A stretch of DNA of 64,000 bases from CAJQHK01 sp038142525 (GCA_038142525.1 JAYQKE010000015.1:1-64000), one strand, 5' to 3'. Positions 10,668-20,958 are shown, counted from the first letter of the stretch. The notes: generated from the sequence alone by a model not told the origin. Program-made: numbers and translations.

Positions 10668-12385
10668 TTATTTATTAAATAGGACAGAAACCTCCACCAC
10701 AGGTTTTTTCCCTGTTAATTGCATCATATTTTTAAATAATTTTGACTTAATAGATTTAGCAATTGATTTTGATATTTTATTCGAAGATTCACTCTTTTTA
10801 AAAAAAGGATTTTTTAATTTTCTTAATTTCTCTATTAGAATTTCTAACAGCAACTTCAATATCTTCTTCAATATCATTAAGTGAATGCGGGTCACTTTCA
10901 AAATCATAAGAACCGACTGATCTAATATCAATATCAACAATATCACCCTTAGTTGAAATTAAAATAGAAGCAAAAATAGCGCCAGCATCTTGTAATTTTT
11001 TCCTTTGAGCAATTACTTTACCGTCAGTTGCAACTAAATTTTTACCATCAACAGCCAAATAGCCAGTTTCAACAGTGGCGATTTTTTGACAATTATCTTC
11101 AGAAATTTCAATAACACAGCCATTTTCTGTCAAATTAGCATTTTTACAGCCCCACTCTTCCTTGGCAAGCCTTCTATGTTCTAAAATATGATAATATTCA
11201 CCATGAACTGGAATAGAAAATTTTGGCTTAGCAATTTTATACATTTCAGCGACTTCATCACGATTTGGATGACCAGAAACATGAATCATCTCATGTTTTT
11301 CAGTAACTACCTTGATTTTTCTTTTAGCAAAAAGATTGAAAATATCAAAAATTTGCTTCTCATTACCAGGAATAATTTTAGAAGAGAAAATCATTTTATC
11401 ACCAGCTTTAAATTTAATCACACGATGATTATTAGTAGCAATTTTCATTGTTGAAGCATTAACCTCGCCCTGGCAACCAGTACATAAAATTAAAATTTCA
11501 TTTCTGGGATAAGATTTGATTTCATTTTCAGAAATTACACATTGCTGTAAATCTTGCAAATAGCCAGATTTTTTCCCAACTTCATATAATCTCCTAATGG
11601 AAAATCCTGCTAAAACTACCTTACGATTGGACTCAATTCTTTGCTTTAGCAATAGTTGACATTCTGGCAATATTGGAGGCAAATGTAGCCACACCAACCA
11701 TACCCTGAGATTCTTTAATAACCCTTGCTAAATTTGCTAATAATTCTCCTTCTGAGCCTGATCTTCCTTTGCTTAAAATATTAGTTGAATCAGAAACAAT
11801 CGCTAAAAATCCTTCTTCTTTAGAAATTTTTGCAATTTTTTCCTTTTCAGAGACATTTCCGACAACCGGGTCATTATCAAATTTCCAATCTCCCGTATGC
11901 AAAATATTACCAAATTTAGTCCTCAGACAAATAGCATTCATCTCAGGAACAGAGTGAGTTAAGCCGATAAATTCAAGATCAAATGACCCTAATTTTAAAT
12001 TTTGAGAACCGTCAATGACATTTATCTTCACCTTTTTCTTAAAAGGATATTCTTCCAATTTAGCTTCAAGGAAATTTTTAGCTAAATTTGTAGCATAGAT
12101 GGGAACTTTTAATTCCTGCCATAAATGTTGCACTGCACCAATATGATCCTCATGAATATGGGTAATAACAATCCCCAAAAGATCTTTTTTATGTTTTTTT
12201 ATAAAAGTAAGATCTGGGGCAATCATATTAACACCAGGAATATCATGAGCAAATCCTAGACCAAGATCAATCATAATAAATTTACCATCAAGATGATAAA
12301 GATTGACATTCATGCCAATTTCACCAGAACCACCAAGCGGAATAAATAATAGGTTATTTTTATGATTTTTTATATCGAAATTCAT
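10668..12385 (-). pseudogene. rnj: ribonuclease J, two frameshifts
   Basis: RNase J is a metallo-beta-lactamase/beta-CASP 5'-exonuclease and endonuclease for RNA processing. The N-terminus has PLGGSGEIGMNVNLY, the zinc motif THIHEDHIGA and HTGDWKFD; the beta-CASP part has SDSTNILSKGRSGSEGELL and ILCTGCQGEVNASTMKIA; later come IHVSGHPNRDEVAEM and PVHGEYYHI. Frameshifts lie near 11645 and near 10805. The second separates the last ~45 residues, which end at 10668. Restored length is about 570 residues, usual for the family. Its ATG overlaps the thrC stop as TAATG. Confidence 0.9.
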
Positions 12386-13792
12386 TATATTTTATTGGCA
12401 ATAAATTCCTTAACTTTTGCAAGGTCTTTATCAATTATAGTCATCTCCTCTTTTTTATCCATCAAATCAGACAAAAATAAGGGTAATTTTGGCTCGGGAG
12501 CGCCGGATTTTTTAACAGAGTCAGGGAATTTTGCCGGATGAGCAGTTGCCAAAATTACTACATATTCATCCTTATAATCCTTAGATTTTTGATAAAGATC
12601 AGTAGCTCCAATACCAGTTGCTGTATGCGGATCAAGAATTTCTTCATTTTCCTGATAAATACGATTAATAATTTTACAAGTTTCTTCATCATTAATCGAA
12701 TAGGAATCAAAATCTTTTCTAATATCATCTAAAATTTCTTTAGATACTTGCAATTTGCCCGTTTTTTTAAATTCTGCCATTTTATCAAAAATCTTATCTT
12801 CTTGACCAAATTTTCTATGATAATCAAAAATCATTCTTTCAAAATTACTAGAGACTTGAATATTCATACTTGGAGAGAGAGTTTCAATTAATTCCTGACG
12901 AGAATAATCATTATCATTAAAAAATCTGGTTAAAATATCATTTTGGTTAGTAGCAACAATTAATTTATTAATTGGAAGGCCCATTCTTTTTGCCAAATGT
13001 CCAGCATAAATATCACCAAAATTACCAGTCGGCACACAAAATGAAATTGGATTTTTTGCAGAAATATCAACTCTTAGAGCGCAATAAAAATAATAAACTA
13101 TTTGCGCCATAATCCTAACCCAATTGATAGAATTAACTGCCGCCATTCTTCTGCCACCTAAAAATGACTGATCAGCAAACATTTCTTTCACATATTCTTG
13201 ACAATCATCAAAATTACCTTTTAAAGAAATATTATGAACATTATTACTAATGACTGTTGTCATTTGTTTTCTTTGCACATCAGAAACCCTTTTGTAAGGA
13301 TGTAGAATAAAAATATCAACATTTTCACAATCACGACAACCCATAATAGCGAAGAGATCCAGTATCACCAGAAGTTGCGCCAATAATTACTACTTTTTCT
13401 TTTCTACGCTCAAGAATAAAATCAAAAATATTACCTAAAAATTGTAGAGCAAAATCTTTGAAAGCAAGAGTCGGGCCGTGAAAAAGCTCAAGCAAAAATT
13501 GATTATTGGAAAGTTGCTTGGTTGGCGCGATAGCTTTATTAGAAAATTTTGAGTAGGATTTTTCTATGATTTTTTTTAAACCATTGTCAGAAATTTCGCC
13601 AGCAACAAATGGCTGAACGATTTTAAAAGTTAAATCCTGATAATTTAACTTTTTCATATTCTCAATTTCCTCTTTAGAAAATTTTGGTAAAGTTTCTGGA
13701 ATATATAAACCTCCATCCTCTGCCAGCCCTTGCAAAACTACTTCCTCGAAACTTAGTTTTGGTGCCTTTCCTCTTGTACTAATATATTTCAT
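12385..13792 (-). pseudogene. thrC: threonine synthase, one frameshift
   Basis: ThrC converts O-phosphohomoserine to threonine using PLP. The N-terminal segment has YISTRGKAPKLSFEEVVLQG, GLAEDGGLYIPE and the PLP-lysine motif LAFKDFALQFLG, then ATSGDTGS. A single-base shift near 13350 breaks it. The next frame continues AIMGCRDCENVDIFILHP, then FCVPTGNFGDIYAGHLAKRM and ends LAKVKEFIANKI. Restored length is about 468 residues, normal for the long proteobacterial ThrC. It lies upstream of rnj with a one-base overlap. Confidence 0.92.
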
Positions 13793-13842
13793 ATCATTAT
13801 TTATTTTATATAGCCAATTAAGCTAAGATCGAATATTTAAAC

Positions 13843-14958
13843 TCAACTTAATTGGGTATATCTGATTATCAAATCATCCCCAATTTTTCTAACTTTATCA
13901 AGCTGAGATTTATTCTCAATATCTGATATAAAATTAATTCCTAAATCAGAAATAGCAGAAATTCCATCTCCACCCATGATAAAATTACCCTGAACTAAAA
14001 TTAATTCATCAATTAAATTTTCTTTGAAAAAACTAGCAAAAATCTGACTACCACCTTCAATTAAAAGATTATTAATACCTAATTTAACAATTTTTGGCAT
14101 TAAATCCTCTAGATTAATATTATTTTTCTTATCTAAAGAAGATTTTATGAAATTAAGATTTTTATATTTGATCTGATCTTTATTAAAATCTTCTCCCACT
14201 ATAAAAAATGTAGGAATTTTTTGACAAGAATCCAAAAAATCTTCAGTTAGATCTAGATCAAAATTTTTACTTAAAATAATTCTTTTAGGCGATCTATCTT
14301 CAAGACCCGAGATTCGACAATTTAATGATGGCAAATCCTTCCTAAAACTATTAGCCCCAATTAAAATAGCGTCATTTTTTGCTCTGAGGAAATTAGTATA
14401 TTTTCGTGAATCCTCATTACTAATCCATTTACTATCAAAAGATTTTGTAGCAATCTTACCATCAATAGTGGTGGCAATTTTGGCTGTAATAAATGGTCTA
14501 TTTTTTAATTTTACCTGCAAAAAACCCTTAATAACATCAATGGCCTCCCCTTCCATAACTCCAAAAACTACCTCTATTCCAGATTCTTGCAATTTTTGAA
14601 TTGACTGACCATTGGTTCTGGGGTCGGGATCTTTTATAGCAAAAACCACCCTTTTAATTTTTGATTTTAATATTAAATCAAGACAGGACATTTCCGACCT
14701 ACCCTTATGACAACAAGGCTCAAGAGAAATATAAATTGTTGAATTTTTAAGTAAGTCAAAAGAGAGTTTAGAAATTGCCAACTCTTCAGCATGAGGCCTG
14801 CCGTCAAATCCAGTAACACCAGTTGCCAAAATTATATCATTTTTAGTAATAACAGCGCCAACAGAAGGATTGGGAGAAGTAATTCCAATATTATTTTTGG
14901 CTAAATTAATAGCCAGAGACATAAATTTTAAATCCTTATTTTTTATTTGAGAAATCAA
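13843..14958 (-). CDS. ribD: bifunctional riboflavin biosynthesis deaminase/reductase
   Basis: RibD deaminates and then reduces the pyrimidine intermediate of riboflavin synthesis. The deaminase zinc site is visible as GRPHAEELAI and LEPCCHKGRSEMSC. The reductase domain contains TAKIATTIDGKIATKS, SKWISNEDSRKYTNFLRAKN and LLIEGGSQIFASFF. The 371-residue length is normal and the frame is intact. Its start lies inside the 3' end of ctpA (23-base overlap), suggesting co-transcription. ribE is encoded at 17398-18033 on the other strand. Confidence 0.95.
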   Translation of the reverse strand: MISQIKNKDLKFMSLAINLAKNNIGITSPNPSVGAVITKNDIILATGVTGFDGRPHAEELAISKLSFDLLKNSTIYISLEPCCHKGRSEMSCLDLILKSKIKRVVFAIKDPDPRTNGQSIQKLQESGIEVVFGVMEGEAIDVIKGFLQVKLKNRPFITAKIATTIDGKIATKSFDSKWISNEDSRKYTNFLRAKNDAILIGANSFRKDLPSLNCRISGLEDRSPKRIILSKNFDLDLTEDFLDSCQKIPTFFIVGEDFNKDQIKYKNLNFIKSSLDKKNNINLEDLMPKIVKLGINNLLIEGGSQIFASFFKENLIDELILVQGNFIMGGDGISAISDLGINFISDIENKSQLDKVRKIGDDLIIRYTQLS

Positions 14959-16443
14959 GATTTTTATATAAATTAATACCTCTTATTAAATCAATCGCCC
15001 TCGTTAATTGATAATCATTATCATATAAGATGCCGGTCTCTTCTTTTTTAACTTCCTCATCCTTATTTTTTGCCGCGATTTCTTTGATTTGACCTTGTAA
15101 ATGACCATCAAGATCAGACTCAGATTTTAAATTATTATTAACAGTTTGTAATTTGGCCTCTTTTACCATAATATCTGGTTCAATACCATCAGCCTGTATC
15201 GATCTTCCAGAAGGGGTATAATAAAGAGCGATAGTTAGCTTCATAGCAGAATTACCTTTATTTAAAGGTATTAATGATTGAACGGAGCCCTTACCAAATG
15301 TTTTAGTACCAAGAACAATACCCCTTTTATTATCTTGAATTGCTCCAGCAACAATTTCAGAAGCGGAGGCAGAGCCAAGATTAACTAACACAACTATAGG
15401 TAATTTTTTTAATAATATTTTATGATCCTTATCTTTAAATTTATATTTTTTACCAAAAATGCCATTATTATTACATGTCAAAGCATCTTTAGATTTATAA
15501 ATATTCTCATCACTATCTCTTCCCTTGATAGAAACTACTTTTTTTCCTTATCTAAAAATAAACTACTAACATTAACAGATGCATCCAGAGCACCACCAGG
15601 ATTATTTCTTACATCAAGAATAATTCCTTCAATTTTATCTTTACCAATTTTTTTAATATTTTTTTCTATCTCTTTAGCAATATCAAAACTCACACATTTA
15701 GAAAAATTACTGAGTCTAATATAAGCAACCTTATCGTAAATTTTTGATTTAACTGATTCAATTCTAATAACATCCCTAATCAATGTGAATTTTAAAGGCT
15801 CTCTCTCTCCTTCTCTAAGAACTGTAATTTTTACACTAGTTTTTGGCTTTCCTCTTAATAATTTAACCACTTCCATGACAGATTTACCATAAATAGAATC
15901 ATCATTAACTTCAGAAATATAATCACCAGCTTTAATTCCAACTTTTGCAAAGAGGCGTGTCATCAATTGGTGTAATAACTTTTATTAATTTATTTTCTGA
16001 AGTGATTCTAATGCCCAAACCGCCAAATTCACCACTGAGTTGGACTTTTACTTCGCTAAATACATCCTTTTTTAAATAGGTAGAATGTGGATCAAGGGAG
16101 GACAACATACCTTCTCTGCCGCTTCTAAAATTTCCTTACGAGTCTTTTCATGAACATATTTTTTTTCAATATGATTAATGACATTATCAAGAAAATCTTT
16201 TTCATCAAAATATTCATCAGATTTTTGTTTTGTTAACTTTTTTTGCTTAATAAACTCATTTGATAGTTTTTGATTATCTGCAATTTCGGTTGAAAAATAT
16301 TTTTTAATAACTCTATCAACTATATCATTATCAGATTTAGAAATAGCAGATTTGAAAACTATAATAGATAATAGGATAGATAATATTGTTATTTTCAGCT
16401 TATGTCTCATTAAAAATAATTTAACTTTTTGATATAATTGCAT
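14936..16443 (-). pseudogene. ctpA: S41 C-terminal processing protease, three frameshifts
   Basis: CtpA-type proteases are PDZ-containing periplasmic serine proteases. A hydrophobic segment (KITILSILLSIIVFKSAI) gives a signal or anchor. After a shift near 16095 the frame reads EGMLSSLDPHSTYLKKDVF and GEFGGLGIRI; after one near 15965 comes the PDZ part KAGDYISEVNDDSIYGKSV. After one near 15535 comes the catalytic domain with Ser in NLGSASASEIVAGAIQD and Lys in TKTFGKGSVQSLIPL. Restored length is about 500 residues. The start could alternatively be the ATG at about 16410 (MRHKLKITIL). Confidence 0.9.
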
Positions 16444-16565
16444 TAGAGAATTTTAGGTTTTGGATGCAGGCAAAATTCATCGAATAAAGATAGGCAGAAA
16501 TAAAGAAAAAGCGCATTATCTTCAATTTATAATAATGTCAATTTGTTAGTTATAAATGAATACTT

Positions 16566-16967
16566 CTAACCTTCAGAAATACCAAATTCTTCTCTTACTT
16601 TTCTTTTTATTTCTTCAGGTGGATCCTCACCATAAGCAGAATACAAAATTTTACCATATTCTTCTAAATGAATAATATTATCATTAAGAGCTCTTTTAAA
16701 CATGGGTAATTTTAACCTTTCAACCAATACATAATACCAAGCAGGACGATTATCATCAATACCCTTTACCAAAAATAATAAATCAGCATCTGCCCTTTTG
16801 GCTTGAGTTTCTGGATTAGAATCGGCAACGATATTATTTGCTGTCATATTATTTTTTTTGGCATATTTGTCAGCAAAACTACCTGATGATTTACGATCTT
16901 CTGGATTCACAGAACTAGAAGAATTTTTGTATTTGTCAGTAAAAGATCCCGCTTCTGATGCACTCAT
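16566..16967 (-). CDS. hypothetical protein with two GSF-DKY repeats
   Basis: An intact 133-residue protein that I do not recognise. The N-terminal third is Ser/Asn-rich and contains two similar motifs, GSFTDKYKNSSSS and GSFADKYAKKN. The C-terminal part looks folded (AWYYVLVERLKLPMFKRAL, HLEEYGKILYSAYGEDPPEE). There is no signal peptide or membrane segment. It sits between ctpA and a tiny lipoprotein gene, all on the minus strand. Confidence 0.7.
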   Translation of the reverse strand: MSASEAGSFTDKYKNSSSSVNPEDRKSSGSFADKYAKKNNMTANNIVADSNPETQAKRADADLLFLVKGIDDNRPAWYYVLVERLKLPMFKRALNDNIIHLEEYGKILYSAYGEDPPEEIKRKVREEFGISEG

Positions 16968-16981
16968 AATAATTATTTTAT

Positions 16982-17146
16982 TTAAGATTCAATATTATAC
17001 TCCTTAAGCCACCAATTATTAACAGGAATTTTTGGCCCACAGGGACCGCCCTCACTTGAAACACAAGGACTTTTTATATCAACATATTTCTTACCAAAAC
17101 AAGAAGATATAAAAAATAACGATATAAATATAAAAATTCTTATCAT
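16982..17146 (-). CDS. small Cys-rich lipoprotein, 54 aa
   Basis: The 54-residue ORF starts MIRIFIFISLFFISSCFGKK, a lipoprotein signal with lipobox ISSC (Cys16). The mature part is short: VDIKSPCVSSEGGPCGPKIP then VNNWWLKEYNIES, with two further Cys and a Trp pair. It resembles from memory a small Rickettsia-restricted family of unknown function (DUF2706), which I cannot verify here. It ends 15 bases before the start of the 133-residue gene and is probably co-transcribed with it. Confidence 0.6.
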   Translation of the reverse strand: MIRIFIFISLFFISSCFGKKYVDIKSPCVSSEGGPCGPKIPVNNWWLKEYNIES

Positions 17147-17169
17147 AGTATTATGTAACAACTAAATGA

Positions 17170-17246
17170 TGGTGGGTCTGGGTGGACTTGAACCACCGAC
17201 CTCGCGCTTATCAGGCGCGCACTCTAACCAGCTGAGCTACAAACCC
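17170..17246 (-). tRNA. tRNA-Ile (GAT)
   Basis: Read on the minus strand, the cloverleaf starts GGGTTTGTAGCTCAG, has anticodon loop CTGATAA (anticodon GAT), T-arm GGTTCAAGTC, and acceptor end CAGACCCA followed by an encoded CCA. All four stems pair. It stands alone rather than in an rRNA operon. Confidence 0.96.
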
Positions 17247-17397
17247 CAATTCTGAGAATTTAGTGTAATTAGAAATTTTAATAAAATCAATAATAAATCT
17301 TTAAAGTTAGAAAAAATACTGGTAGAATTTGGCGAAAAGAAGTGGTAACAATTCTCATCAAAATCAAATAACTTTGACAGAGAATAAATAACATAAT

Positions 17398-18033
17398 ATG
17401 TTCACAGGACTTATAACTCACATTGCCAAAATTACCAATATTACAAAAAAAGATAATCGAGATCTAGTTTTGACAATTAGAATTACTAAAGAAGATCTAA
17501 AAAATAGTAAATATCAAATTGGCTCATCGATCGCCTGCTCTGGAATTTGCCTAACTCTAACAAAATTAGAAGAAAGAGATTATTTTAATTTATTTTCCTT
17601 TGAGGTTTCACCCGAGACAATTAATAAAACAACGATTTCTAATTGGAAAATTGGCAATTTTATCAATGTTGAATTTTCTCTAAAAATTGGTGATGAAATT
17701 GGCGGACATTTAGTTAGCGGCCATATTGATGGAATTGGAAATATTCATGAAATTACTAAGGCGAATAATGATTCTTGGATTTTTACCTTTAAAATTTCCA
17801 ATAATTTTAGAAAATTTATTTGTCAAAAAGGATCAATTACAATTAATGGAATTTCTTTAACGATTAATGATGTAATAGATTTTGATGAAAATAATTTTCT
17901 TTTTCAAATCAATATTATCAATCACACATTTACCAAAACAAATTTACAATTTTTAAAGATTGGTAATCAAGTAAATATTGAAATTGATATGATCGCTAGA
18001 TATGTGGTAAATAATGGGATTTTTGATAATTGA
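17398..18033 (+). CDS. ribE: riboflavin synthase alpha chain
   Basis: Riboflavin synthase converts two 6,7-dimethyl-8-ribityllumazine molecules to riboflavin. The duplicated beta-barrel is visible: MFTGLITHIAKI at the start, IACSGICLTL, FSFEVSPETINKTT, GGHLVSGHIDGIG, then the second barrel with GSITINGISLTIND and FQINIINHTFTKT. The 211-residue length is usual and the frame is intact. It ends 9 bases from the convergent erpA-like gene. Confidence 0.95.
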   Translation: MFTGLITHIAKITNITKKDNRDLVLTIRITKEDLKNSKYQIGSSIACSGICLTLTKLEERDYFNLFSFEVSPETINKTTISNWKIGNFINVEFSLKIGDEIGGHLVSGHIDGIGNIHEITKANNDSWIFTFKISNNFRKFICQKGSITINGISLTINDVIDFDENNFLFQINIINHTFTKTNLQFLKIGNQVNIEIDMIARYVVNNGIFDN

Positions 18034-18042
18034 TTTTAGAAG

Positions 18043-18375
18043 CTAAACATCAAAAGAGGAGCCACAACCACAATTTGCCGTACTATTTGGATTGTTAACT
18101 TTAAAAAATGAACCGCCAAGCTCTTCAACAAAATCTATTTCAGAATCTTTAATGAATTCAAGTGAATTTTTATCCGTAGCTAAATAAATTTTATCATCTT
18201 CTTTTATAATAATATCTTCTTCTAAGATTTTATTATCCAAACTAAATTGATACTGAAAACCGCTACAACCACCACCAATAATCTTAATTCTTAGAAATTT
18301 TTCTGACTGGCCTTTTTTTACAGTAATATCTATTATTCTTTTTTTAGCATTATCTGTTAAAGTTATTTCAGTCAT
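18043..18375 (-). CDS. erpA: A-type iron-sulfur cluster carrier (ErpA/IscA family)
   Basis: A 110-residue HesB/IscA-family protein that delivers Fe-S clusters to apoproteins such as complex I subunits or LipA. The three conserved cysteines are in GGCSGFQY and near the C-terminus in TANCGCGSSFDV. The choice of ErpA over IscA is tentative. Its start overlaps the hisE-like stop by four bases (ATGA). Confidence 0.88.
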   Translation of the reverse strand: MTEITLTDNAKKRIIDITVKKGQSEKFLRIKIIGGGCSGFQYQFSLDNKILEEDIIIKEDDKIYLATDKNSLEFIKDSEIDFVEELGGSFFKVNNPNSTANCGCGSSFDV

Positions 18376-18671
18376 TTGTTCCTATTTTTTAACTCATCAA
18401 AAACATTATTAATATCAACATCTCTACTACTAAGCAAGACCAATAAATGATAAATTAAATCTGCTGATTCTAATATTATTTGCTCCTTGCCATTTTTATG
18501 ACCATCTCCCTCAATTGATGCCAAACAAACTTCAAAAGCTTCCTCCATTACTTTTTTAGCAATTTTTTCAGAACCAGAATTAATTAAAGATTTGGTATAT
18601 GAATTTTTTTGAGAATTATCTTTAATAATATTTTCTAATTTTTGTTGTAAATCTGCTAAAAAATTACTCAT
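18372..18671 (-). CDS. hisE: HisE-like phosphoribosyl-ATP pyrophosphatase
   Basis: A 99-residue all-alpha NTP-PPase family protein. GSEKIAKKVMEEAFEVCLAS followed by ILESADLIYHLLVLLSSR matches the HisE metal-binding helices (E-x-x-E-[AV] ... D-x-x-Y-H). HisE performs the second step of histidine synthesis. A MazG-type house-cleaning role is the main alternative, as no other his gene is in the window. It overlaps both neighbours (erpA by 4 bases, the NHL gene by 8). Confidence 0.78.
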   Translation of the reverse strand: MSNFLADLQQKLENIIKDNSQKNSYTKSLINSGSEKIAKKVMEEAFEVCLASIEGDGHKNGKEQIILESADLIYHLLVLLSSRDVDINNVFDELKNRNK

Positions 18672-20514
18672 TATTTGGATATAAAAATTCTATTTTAATT
18701 TTTTTGTTAGAAATATTGTGAGAAACATTAATTTTTTTATGATACTCATTAACCATGCAAATGGAATTTTTCAAGTCCCTACAATAATATATTATGGCTT
18801 TAATGTAATAAGTGAAATCTTTTTTTAACTTTGGTAATTTTATTTTGTTTTTTTTAATATCCTGCCAATTATATATTTGAATTAATTTAGCTTTTTTATT
18901 TTCATCAATTTCTACAAGATTAATAAAGCTTGGTGCTTCTTGATTTATTTTCCAACTTTTTTTTAGTTTCATTTCAACTTCAACTTCACTATCCGACTTA
19001 ATAAAAATTTCATCGGTAAAATTAAAATTTGGTAAATATTTAATTACTTTATCCTCCGTGACTTCTAATTTTGGCAAAATATCAAAGATTTTGATATTAG
19101 TGTTTTTTTTATTAATTTTAATAATTTTATCATTATCAGATTCAACTAAATATATAAAATTATTAATATTAAGTAAATCTGATGATTTATTATGTGCTAT
19201 CTTGATCTCACTTATTTCTTTTTGCTTTAAATCTATTTTTTGTATCAATTGCTTTTGGCTATTTGCACTAAACAATATATCACCCTCTATATAAAAACTA
19301 TCTGATTCAATTATATCATCAGCAATTTTTAAACTATATATCTGATTATTTTTATCTAAATATTTTATGATATCCTCATCAAGAAAATATAATTTATTTT
19401 GATATTTTTGTATAGTTTTAGGCTTTATCGCCAATTTATTATTATCATCTATTTTGGTTAAAGAAGATAAAGTTTTATTTTCAAAATTATATGATAAAAT
19501 TTGCCCAGCACCATAATTGGCAATTATCAGATTTTTCCTATCTTTGGACAACTCCAAATCTGTTGGAAACCATAAATTTGCTTTTCTAGCGACGATAGTT
19601 CCCTTTAAATAAGAGCCTTTTTTCTTTCCCGAACCAATTATTGTTGAAACTTCTTGCTTGGTAAGATTAATTTTTCTAATAGCGTGATTTCCTGAATCTG
19701 CAACATAGATTATATCCTTATCAATTACAAAACCTTGAGGATAATTAAATTTTACATTTTGAAAATTACCATCTTGATATCCTCTTATTCGAGAACCAAT
19801 TTTGTTAATAATTCTGCCATCTAAAGATGAAATGATAATATTATTATAACCAGAATTAGAAATTGCCACTGCCGAATTGTCAAAATTATCTATTTTAATT
19901 TTCTTAATATAATCTAAAAATGTTGGTTTGGATAAAATATATGAAGGTAGAATTTGTTGATAAGGTATTTTAAAATTCTCTTCTTTAAAATTTTTTGATA
20001 TTTTAACTAATTTTGATATATCTTGATTTAATTGATTAAAATCTGTTATTTGATATATTTTATGAATATCGCCATTAAGCTCTAATAATGTGAATTGCTC
20101 ATTTTTAGATTTAAAATATTGAAAAATACTTTGATCCTTATCAAATATAATGGGAAAATTTAAGTTAAATCTCTCCGATAACCTTTCTATATCTTCTTCT
20201 GATTTTTTACCCTTATAAATAGCAATGATTGATAAATTACGCCCAAATTTATTTTTTAAATTTTCACTATCTAATAATCTTTCTATAAGATTTTGATCTG
20301 TAAAAAAAGAGAGTAAAATTAATCTAGATTTTAAATTTCTTTTTTCTGGCTTTTCATTGACATTAATCCAATATTTTTCTTGAATCAAAATTTTATGATT
20401 CTGATGATGGTAAGATGATTTAATAAGAGAGGCAAGCGGGGAAATAGAGTAAATAATTAAGATGAAAGATATGATTAATAAAATAAAAGATCTATCTTTT
20501 TTAGTGATTAACAT
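18664..20514 (-). CDS. membrane-anchored thioredoxin-fold/NHL-repeat protein
   Basis: An intact 616-residue protein. A single N-terminal membrane segment (FILLIISFILIIYSI) is followed by a thioredoxin-like region (about 55-170: RLILLSFFTDQNLIERLL, IIFDKDQSIFQYF, FTLLELNGDI). Next is an NHL beta-propeller (about 190-480: GYQDGNFQNVKFNYPQGF, IYVADSGNHAIRKIN, LIIANYGAGQILSY), then a C-terminal beta-rich part. The order matches the NHLRC2-type architecture. The usual CxxC at the thioredoxin active site is absent. It is first in an overlapping unit with hisE and erpA. Confidence 0.75.
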   Translation of the reverse strand: MLITKKDRSFILLIISFILIIYSISPLASLIKSSYHHQNHKILIQEKYWINVNEKPEKRNLKSRLILLSFFTDQNLIERLLDSENLKNKFGRNLSIIAIYKGKKSEEDIERLSERFNLNFPIIFDKDQSIFQYFKSKNEQFTLLELNGDIHKIYQITDFNQLNQDISKLVKISKNFKEENFKIPYQQILPSYILSKPTFLDYIKKIKIDNFDNSAVAISNSGYNNIIISSLDGRIINKIGSRIRGYQDGNFQNVKFNYPQGFVIDKDIIYVADSGNHAIRKINLTKQEVSTIIGSGKKKGSYLKGTIVARKANLWFPTDLELSKDRKNLIIANYGAGQILSYNFENKTLSSLTKIDDNNKLAIKPKTIQKYQNKLYFLDEDIIKYLDKNNQIYSLKIADDIIESDSFYIEGDILFSANSQKQLIQKIDLKQKEISEIKIAHNKSSDLLNINNFIYLVESDNDKIIKINKKNTNIKIFDILPKLEVTEDKVIKYLPNFNFTDEIFIKSDSEVEVEMKLKKSWKINQEAPSFINLVEIDENKKAKLIQIYNWQDIKKNKIKLPKLKKDFTYYIKAIIYYCRDLKNSICMVNEYHKKINVSHNISNKKIKIEFLYPNNE

Positions 20515-20624
20515 TTTATTATCTTAACTATCTAAATGTTTAATATTAATAGCATTTTAATTTGGTGGTATTATTCATTTTTAAATTAAAATGGTAAAGT
20601 TAGGAGTTATAAATTAAAAAGGAT

Positions 20625-20651
20625 TTAGACATTGCCAGATACAATGTCTAA
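20625..20651 (-). terminator. Rho-independent terminator of rpsU
   Basis: A perfect 10-bp inverted repeat (TTAGACATTG ... CAATGTCTAA) with a 7-base loop lies 11 bases past the rpsU stop. On the minus strand it is followed by ATCCTTTTTAATTT, a U-rich tail. Confidence 0.85.
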
Positions 20652-20661
20652 CAAATTAGTA

Positions 20662-20850
20662 CTAATATTGAGCTTTAGATTGCATTCTTCTTCTAATTCT
20701 CTCCTCCGTTTTTCTTTTTGTTCTGCGACGATTATTTTCGTGATACATTCTATTCCTCGCTTCAATAACAATACCATTTTTCTTGGTCTCTTTTTTAAAT
20801 TGAGCAATAGCACTATTAATACCACTTCTGCTATTTATTTTAATTTCCAT
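20662..20850 (-). CDS. rpsU: 30S ribosomal protein S21
   Basis: A 62-residue, highly basic protein with the bS21 pattern: INSAIAQFKKETKKNGIVIE, then ARNRMYHENNRRRTKRKTEE and RIRRRMQSKAQY. S21 binds the 30S platform near the anti-Shine-Dalgarno region. It is intact and followed by its own terminator. Overlapping frames on both strands are shadows. Confidence 0.88.
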   Translation of the reverse strand: MEIKINSRSGINSAIAQFKKETKKNGIVIEARNRMYHENNRRRTKRKTEERIRRRMQSKAQY

Positions 20851-20882
20851 TAATTTTTAAAGTAAATTAAGTTTATAGATAT

Positions 20883-20958
20883 TGGTGAGCACGGTGGGAA
20901 TCGAACCCACGACAACCTGATTAAAAGTCAGGTGCTCTACCAACTGAGCTACGTGCTC
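20883..20958 (-). tRNA. tRNA-Lys (TTT)
   Basis: The minus strand gives GAGCACGTAGCTCAG, anticodon loop ACTTTTAA (anticodon TTT), T-arm GGTTCGATTCC and acceptor end CGTGCTC-A with an encoded CCA. All stems are well paired. Confidence 0.96.

Noticed and set aside
17373..17400. TTGACA upstream of ribE as a -35 box
   Set aside because: A 17-base spacer would place the -10 over the start codon, requiring a start of transcription inside the gene.
20625..20825. Alternative frames over rpsU on both strands
   Set aside because: Only the 20662-20850 frame gives a bS21-like protein and it is followed by its terminator.
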